Source of the DNA: Microbacterium sp.
GTDB lineage: Bacteria; Actinomycetota; Actinomycetes; Actinomycetales; Microbacteriaceae
Direction of reading: 5' to 3'
Length of the DNA stretch: 9,993 bases
Assembly: GCA_003248845.1 (NCBI GenBank)
Contig: QFPD01000041.1
Coordinates: 1 to 9,993 of the forward strand
The notes under the pieces are model-generated. The model saw only the letters and a program-made list of their open reading frames with translations. It did not search any database and was not told the origin of the DNA. Positions 5,741-9,993 of the stretch are shown here, one piece after another. Position 1 is the stretch's first letter, and each line of letters starts with the position of its first letter. The translations under genes were made by a program, and so were the position numbers.

Positions 5741-7233
5741 GCCACACGGGGCGTGCCGCCCGGACGGTGCTGTTCTGGACCCTCGCTGTGCTGCTGCTCA
5801 CCGCCCAGGTGGTGGTGCTGTGCCGGAGCGTCGGGATCACGAGGCTCTGGGAGGATGAGGCCTTCAACCTGACCGTCCCGTTGAACCTGTTGCGCGGCCT
5901 GGGCTACGCCAGTGATGGAGTGCTCTCGGGCAGCGAGATCACCCTGTTCGACCCGCGTATCTCCACCGGCCCTGTCGTGCTCCTTCCGATCGCCGCCGTC
6001 CTTACAACGGGCATCGATACCGTCGTCGGGGCGCGGCTCGTCGTCGCCGCGTTCTACGTCGCGCTCCTCGTGGGGCTCGGAATGGTCGGACATCGGATCG
6101 GCGGGCGATGGGCGATGCTGATTGCGGTGGCGGTCCCCCTGACACTCGACACCGCGGCATCCATCTCGCCGATCCAAGGACCTGCCGACATTCTCGGCGA
6201 GATTCCCGCCGCTGCATTGTGCGTGTGGGCCGCCATCGCGCTGCGTCGCCGGCCGTGGCTTGCAGCGCTCTTGCTGGGGCTTGCGATCCAGTCGAAGTAC
6301 ATCAGCGCGCTCTTTCTTCCCTCCTTTGCGGTCGCAATGTGGATGCAGATGTCTGGTGCGCCCTGGCGCGCGAGAGTAAAGCGCCTGGCGGCGCTCGCGC
6401 TGCTTGTCGGGGTGCCGACTGTTGTCGTCGAAACGGTCGCACTGATCGCGCTCGGCCCCGCCGGGTACGTGCGGCACATCCGGGAGACGGCATATTTCTT
6501 GCGGTCGGGCGGACAGGCATATGCACCGAACACTCCGGGAGAAAAGCTCGCGACTCTCGCCGCGCACTGGTTCCTGCCGACGGGTATCGCCATCGCCATC
6601 GCGATCGTCGCGGTGGGCGTGGGAGTCGCCGCCGTTCTCACCGTGCGTCGCGATCCGGGCCGGCTGGAGGCGTTGAGAGCGCGGGCGGGAGCGGGAGCGG
6701 CTGACCGCGCCGAACTCGGCCAGATCGCTATCATCACCGGGGTCGGGCTCGTCGTGTTCATCGGCTGGTGGGCTTTGGCGGCCCACACGCCGCTGTGGAT
6801 CCGGCACCCTTCGCCCGCACTGTTCGCCCTCACGCCGATCGTTGCCGCTTTTCTCATCGTCGCGCTGCGGCTGCTCGGAGGCTGGGTGAGCGCCGTCGGG
6901 GGGACCCTTCTGGTCGCACTTCTCGCCCTGCAGATCAGTGCGCACATGGCTCAAGCCTTTGCCCCGCCGTGGGAGACGCTCGCCGACCAGCGCGCCGTGG
7001 CGGCAGAGGTCGCCAGGCTCGGACATCCGCGTGTCGCGGTCGAATGGGGAGGCCCGGTCAGCATCGCCGTGCTCTCGGGTGCCCGTGTCGGGCTGTGGGA
7101 CGCCGGCGCTGCCGTCGCCGACTGGCCGCGCTTGCTCAACGGCAACAACGCCGCCTGCGTGGCTCCACGCGTGGATATCCGCGGCTACGCGATGTGCGCG
7201 GCGGCATCGGCGCCGAAGCGCGAATCGCCGTGA
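5737..7233 (+). CDS. GT-C fold integral membrane glycosyltransferase (ArnT/PMT_2-like)
   Basis: A 498-residue multi-spanning protein with roughly ten or more hydrophobic segments. The first helix is at residues 11-28. It is followed by a short external loop with LWEDEAFNL, whose D40-E41 pair is in the position of the catalytic acidic residues of GT-C enzymes that use lipid-phosphate sugars. The C-terminal 90 or so residues after the last helix appear soluble and carry several cysteines. The start ATG 5737 overlaps the previous stop (ATGA). The frame is open further upstream, but that part overlaps the GT2 gene and is Arg-rich shadow. In context it is the likely transferase that takes the sugar charged by the GT2 enzyme and flipped by GtrA and adds it to a cell-envelope acceptor, the third role of a Gtr-type cassette. 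The acceptor (polymer, lipid or protein) cannot be read from the sequence. Confidence 0.82.
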   Translation: MSHTGRAARTVLFWTLAVLLLTAQVVVLCRSVGITRLWEDEAFNLTVPLNLLRGLGYASDGVLSGSEITLFDPRISTGPVVLLPIAAVLTTGIDTVVGARLVVAAFYVALLVGLGMVGHRIGGRWAMLIAVAVPLTLDTAASISPIQGPADILGEIPAAALCVWAAIALRRRPWLAALLLGLAIQSKYISALFLPSFAVAMWMQMSGAPWRARVKRLAALALLVGVPTVVVETVALIALGPAGYVRHIRETAYFLRSGGQAYAPNTPGEKLATLAAHWFLPTGIAIAIAIVAVGVGVAAVLTVRRDPGRLEALRARAGAGAADRAELGQIAIITGVGLVVFIGWWALAAHTPLWIRHPSPALFALTPIVAAFLIVALRLLGGWVSAVGGTLLVALLALQISAHMAQAFAPPWETLADQRAVAAEVARLGHPRVAVEWGGPVSIAVLSGARVGLWDAGAAVADWPRLLNGNNAACVAPRVDIRGYAMCAAASAPKRESP

Positions 7234-8228
7234 CACACGCGCGCCGCGTTGCCGTGGTCGCGGTTGCCGCGGGGGCGGTGGCAGGTGCGCTCGCCGCGTG
7301 TGCTCCTGACCAGGAGCCGGCGATCGATGCCTGCCCGAGCGGTGCCGTGGTGATCGGTGCCTCGGCATCCGATCTGCAAGAAGCGCTCGATGGGGCGCAG
7401 CCGGGCGCGGTCATCCGCCTCGCCGACACGACGTACGCGGGGCGATTCACGATCACCGTGGCGGGTACCGACGACCGACCGATCGTGCTGTGCGGGCCGG
7501 GCTCGGCCCGGATCGACGGCGGCGACACGGGGAGCGGCTATGCGCTGCACCTCGACGGCGCCGCGCACTGGGAGCTGCGCGGATTCGCGGTGTCGGGCGG
7601 CGCGAAGGACATCGTGCTCGACGGTGCCTCGCACAACGAGCTGCAGGGCCTCACCGTCTCGAACACCGGCCAAGAAGGCGTGCACCTGCGGGCCGGCAGC
7701 TCCGACAACCTCGTCCAGGGGCTCGTGGTGAGCGACACCGGCAAGACCACACCCGAGTACGGCGAAGGCATCTATGTCGGCACCGCGACATCCAACTGGT
7801 GCGACATCAGCGCCTGCGAACCCGACCGCAGCGACCGCAACCGAGTCCTCGACAACAAGGTCTTCGCCGTCACCGCAGAAGCCGTCGACGTCAAAGAGGG
7901 AACGACCGGCGGCGAACTGCGCGGCAACAGCCTCGTGCTCGGTGAAACCGCTGTGGTCGACTCAGTCGTCGACGTCAAAGGCAACGAATGGACGGTCGCA
8001 GGCAATACGATCGATGCGGCCGGCGACATCGGCATCCAGATCCACTCCGTCGCGCCGGGCTGGGGCGCCCGAAACGACCTCAGCGCCAACACGTTCCACG
8101 TTGCGCAAGACGCCGTCGCGATCGCCGTCGTCGGAGCCGCTCGCGGCCTCGGCAACCGGGTGGGCTGCGACAACACCGTGCCGGACGGTCCGGTCACGAT
8201 CGCTGGCGCCACCTGCGCCACGAACTGA
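7230..8228 (+). CDS. Secreted lipoprotein with right-handed parallel beta-helix (possible polysaccharide lyase or epimerase)
   Basis: A 332-residue protein with a short lipoprotein signal: two arginines at 5-6, a hydrophobic core, then lipobox LAAC with C24, the expected lipidation site. After it come DLQEALDGAQPGAVIRLADTTYAG and a run of short repeating strands rich in Gly, Asn and Asp (KDIVLDGASHNELQGLTVSN, NLVQGLVVSDTG, GELRGNSLVLG, NEWTVAGNTID). This is the pattern of PbH1 repeats in pectate-lyase-like folds. The segment EAVDVKEGT (217-225) has a conserved acidic/lysine character seen in related beta-helix proteins and may line the carbohydrate groove. Several further cysteines suggest disulfides outside the cell. 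The GTG start overlaps the previous stop (GTGA). Catalysis is inferred from the fold and the neighbouring synthase; a non-enzymatic polymer-binding role is equally open. Confidence 0.85.
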   Translation: MTHARRVAVVAVAAGAVAGALAACAPDQEPAIDACPSGAVVIGASASDLQEALDGAQPGAVIRLADTTYAGRFTITVAGTDDRPIVLCGPGSARIDGGDTGSGYALHLDGAAHWELRGFAVSGGAKDIVLDGASHNELQGLTVSNTGQEGVHLRAGSSDNLVQGLVVSDTGKTTPEYGEGIYVGTATSNWCDISACEPDRSDRNRVLDNKVFAVTAEAVDVKEGTTGGELRGNSLVLGETAVVDSVVDVKGNEWTVAGNTIDAAGDIGIQIHSVAPGWGARNDLSANTFHVAQDAVAIAVVGAARGLGNRVGCDNTVPDGPVTIAGATCATN

Positions 8229-8234
8229 GAGCTG

Positions 8235-8241
8235 AAGGAGG
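8235..8241 (+). promoter_or_regulatory. Strong ribosome binding site of the synthase gene
   Basis: AAGGAGG ends five bases before ATG 8247 and is the best match to the anti-Shine-Dalgarno sequence in the window. It lies in the 18-base gap between the lipoprotein stop and the synthase start. This is the only non-overlapping junction in the operon, so it allows the synthase to be translated independently of the upstream genes. Confidence 0.75.
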
Positions 8242-8246
8242 AGGGG

Positions 8247-9541
8247 ATGGCCACGCTGCAGGCCCGCGGCGACGGTGTGCTCTGGGTGCTGCCGTTCGGC
8301 CTGCTCGGGATCGTCTCGTGGGGCTTCTGGCTCGTCCGCAAGATCATCTCCGCCACGGCCCGCCCCACCGTCAACGACTTCCGCACGACCACGACCCTCG
8401 TCCTGCCGTCGTTCCACGAAGACCCCGACGTCCTCATCCGCTGCCTCCACACCTGGCACCGCCAAGGGCCCGGGCGCATCATCCTCGTCCTCGACCTCGC
8501 CGACACCGAGGCGCAGGAGCGGATCGAAGCGCTCGCCCTCCCCGGCGTCCAGGTCGAGATGTTCGCCCACCGGGGCAAGCGGTCGGCCCTCGGGCACGGC
8601 ATCCGCATGGTCGACACCGAGCTCACCCTCTTCGCCGACTCCGACACGGCGTGGGAAGACGGCATGCTCGACGCCATCCAGATGCCCTTCATCGACCCTG
8701 CCGTTGGCGCCGTCAGCACCCGGCAGAACGTCTACCTGCCCCGCTCGAGCGTCTGGCGCCGCGTCGCCGACTGGATCATCGACCTGCGCTACTACGACTA
8801 CGCGCCCGCGATGGGGCGCTACGGCGGCATCATCTGCGCCTCCGGCCGCACGTCGGCCTACCGCACCTCGGTCCTCCAGCCCCGGGTCGAAGAGCTCGAG
8901 CACGAGATCTTCTTCGGGCGCGAGTGCGTCGCCGGCGACGACGGGCGAATGACCTGGCTCGTGCTGTCGAAGGGGTTCCGCGTCGCACACCAAGACACCG
9001 CCCGCGCCCTGTCGATGTTCCCCGGAACCTTCCGCGCCTTCGTCAAACAGCGCGTGCGCTGGAGCCGCAACTCCTACCGCTGCTACCTCACCGCCATCGG
9101 CAAAGGCTGGGTCTTCAAAGTGCCCTTCATCTCGCAGCTGACGATGATGCAGATCCTCATGACCCCGTTCACCATGCTCGTCGCGATCGCCTACGTCGTG
9201 CTGTCGGTGCGCTCCGCGAACCCCTGGCTCGCCCTCGGCCTCGCCGTGCTGTGGGCCGTCGTCGGTCGCGGCATCCGCAGCATCTCGCACCTGTGGCGCC
9301 GCCCCGAAGACATCGTGCTGCTGCCGCTCGTCGCGGCCGTCATCGCGTTCATCGCCCTGCCGATCAAGATCTACGCCCTCTTCACCATGAACAAGCAGGG
9401 CTGGCTCACCCGCTCGGCCGACCGCCAGGGCGGCGAAGGGCAGACCGAGGCCTCGCTGATCGTGCCGAGCGTGGCGAACGAGACCCTCGAGAGGCTCTCG
9501 ATGAGCCTCTCGAGGAGACCGAAGCGGCGGGGCGCGCATGA
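8247..9541 (+). CDS. Processive family 2 glycosyltransferase (hyaluronan synthase/Alg8-like), apparent frameshift near the 3' end
   Basis: An inner-membrane enzyme of about 430 residues expected to polymerise and export a polysaccharide. There is one N-terminal helix (residues 12-32), a GT-A domain with D131-S-D133 (FADSDTAWED), the catalytic-base region GDDGR with D231-D232, and Q268-R-V-R-W272, the QxxRW signature of processive synthases. Three more membrane segments follow, ending in IYALFTMNKQGWLTR. The product is unknown; the dehydrogenase nearby makes a glucuronate-containing polymer attractive. The frame of ATG 8247 has no stop until 9957-9959, which would overlap the next gene by 422 bases with an Arg-rich tail. 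In the -1 frame a stop at 9539-9541 forms ATGA with the next start, as elsewhere in this operon. I therefore place the true end at 9541 and infer a missing base at about 9470-9530, in or near a perfect hairpin. Confidence 0.82.
9485..9515. repeat. Perfect 13-bp inverted repeat (hairpin, 5-base loop) at the end of the synthase gene
   Basis: CCTCGAGAGGCTC (9485-9497), loop TCGAT, then GAGCCTCTCGAGG (9503-9515). The arms pair without mismatch. No T-tract follows. The next gene starts 22 bases later, so a full terminator here would cut the operon. The repeat sits where the synthase frame seems to slip by one base. Confidence 0.85.
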
Positions 9542-9993
9542 GCTCGTTCACCGACGAGGAGCGCGGCACCTCGAGCCTGCGCCGCCGCTGGGTCGGGCGC
9601 GCGGCCGTGATCGTCGCGGTCGTCGTGCTCGGCGCGGCCGTCGTGATGCTCACCGACCTCGCGCGCACGGGCAAAGCCCCGTGGGAGGCGTGGTTCGCCG
9701 CACCGACGCCGGCCGTCTCGGCATCCGCCTCTCCCTCCGCCTCTGGCTCTGCCGCCGCCGCTGGCTCCGACTCGCCGACGCCGTCGCCGTCAGCCACCGA
9801 CGCGGGCGACGCGATCGACCTCGGCGACCCCGCCATGCGTGTCTGGCTCGAAGACATGAGGATCGCGACGATCCTGAAGATGGATGCCGCGGACCCCGCG
9901 ATCCCCGCGAACTTCGCCGCGGTCGTGCTCACCCCTCGCGACACCCCGTACACGCTTGACGACCTCATCGCGATCATCGAGGACGCGCTCGGC
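9538..9993 (+). CDS. Type II membrane protein with Ser/Ala/Pro linker and unidentified outer domain (partial)
   Basis: The first 152 codons of a gene that runs past the window. A basic stretch (RRR) precedes one transmembrane helix at about residues 20-42 (AAVIVAVVVLGAAVVMLTDL). A low-complexity linker of Ser, Ala, Pro, Thr and Gly (about residues 57-85) follows, then a more ordered region containing DLGDPAMRVWLEDMRIATI and PYTLDDLIAIIEDALG. The layout is that of a protein anchored by its N-terminus with a domain held away from the membrane, in or beyond the wall. I do not recognise the outer domain. ATG 9538 overlaps the -1-frame stop of the synthase (ATGA) and has no good ribosome site of its own, so translation is probably coupled. 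Third-position GC is high in this frame. Its place after the synthase suggests a role in polymer export, attachment or modification. Confidence 0.8.
   Translation, partial: MSSFTDEERGTSSLRRRWVGRAAVIVAVVVLGAAVVMLTDLARTGKAPWEAWFAAPTPAVSASASPSASGSAAAAGSDSPTPSPSATDAGDAIDLGDPAMRVWLEDMRIATILKMDAADPAIPANFAAVVLTPRDTPYTLDDLIAIIEDALG

Noticed and set aside
5527..7368. 613-codon open frame on the minus strand opposite the GT-C gene
   Set aside because: The translation is dominated by Arg, His, Asp, Pro and Gln with no hydrophobic core or domain, and it spans three real plus-strand genes. It is a shadow frame.
9470..9515. Programmed -1 ribosomal frameshift at the hairpin
   Set aside because: The direction fits, but I find no X-XXY-YYZ slippery heptamer in the right phase 5-9 bases before the stem, so a missing base is the simpler explanation.
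9485..9515. Intrinsic terminator at the 13-bp hairpin
   Set aside because: No T-tract follows, the hairpin is inside or touching coding sequence, and the next gene is coupled to the synthase by an ATGA overlap, so full termination here is unlikely.
9718..9800. Tandem repeat in the Ser/Ala/Pro linker coding region
   Set aside because: The TCC/GCC/TCT/CCG codons are low-complexity but show no regular repeat unit or exact tandem copies. It is better read as a flexible linker.
9541..9959. C-terminal extension of the synthase to the stop at 9957-9959
   Set aside because: The extension is an Arg-rich translation with no membrane or domain pattern, and it overlaps a frame with a signal-anchor helix and normal codon use. 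A frame slip before 9541 explains it better.
7962..9977. 671-codon open frame on the minus strand opposite the synthase gene
   Set aside because: It covers parts of three coupled plus-strand genes and has low-complexity acidic and Gly/Arg-rich translation. There is no sign of a start region or promoter.

Overview
The window comes from a high-GC actinobacterium. Downstream of about position 2570 the codon use, leaderless-type promoter spacing and 4-base gene overlaps look like Microbacteriaceae (possibly Microbacterium). That placement is inferred from sequence style only. No mobile element, RNA gene or CRISPR array is visible. The theme is cell-surface polysaccharide and glycolipid synthesis.

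Layout. Positions 1 to about 2190 form an extremely GC-rich block, about 82-85% in the lines counted. It holds the tail of an unidentified gene, an aminoglycoside-phosphotransferase-fold kinase, and most of a UDP-glucose 6-dehydrogenase. These are chained by 4-base start/stop overlaps. Codon use changes abruptly near 2160-2215, inside the dehydrogenase and at the start of its C-terminal domain, without breaking the frame. A 16-codon stub that reads like the beginning of a GT4-type glycosyltransferase follows at 2514-2564. Then, behind a promoter that seems to give a leaderless message, comes a DUF4012 membrane-anchored protein (2569-4392). The left part of the window therefore looks like two or three sequence sources joined together, either by recombination or by assembly.

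From 4399 rightward there is a GtrA-type membrane protein on the minus strand. It is transcribed divergently, from a shared and nearly symmetric -10 element, against a tightly packed plus-strand operon. That operon encodes a polyprenyl-phosphate-type GT2 glycosyltransferase, a GT-C-fold multi-spanning glycosyltransferase, a parallel beta-helix lipoprotein, a processive GT2 synthase of the hyaluronan-synthase/Alg8 kind, and a type II membrane protein with a Ser/Ala/Pro linker that runs off the window.

How the genes may work together (inference). The dehydrogenase makes UDP-glucuronate. The processive synthase could polymerise and export a polymer that may contain it, and the surface beta-helix lipoprotein may cleave, epimerise or hold that polymer. 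The GtrA/GT2/GT-C trio resembles a lipid-carrier glycosylation cassette: charge a polyprenyl phosphate, flip it, then transfer the sugar outside. Near the end of the synthase gene a perfect 13-bp inverted repeat sits where the frame appears to be off by one base, so the annotated C-terminus should be treated with care.
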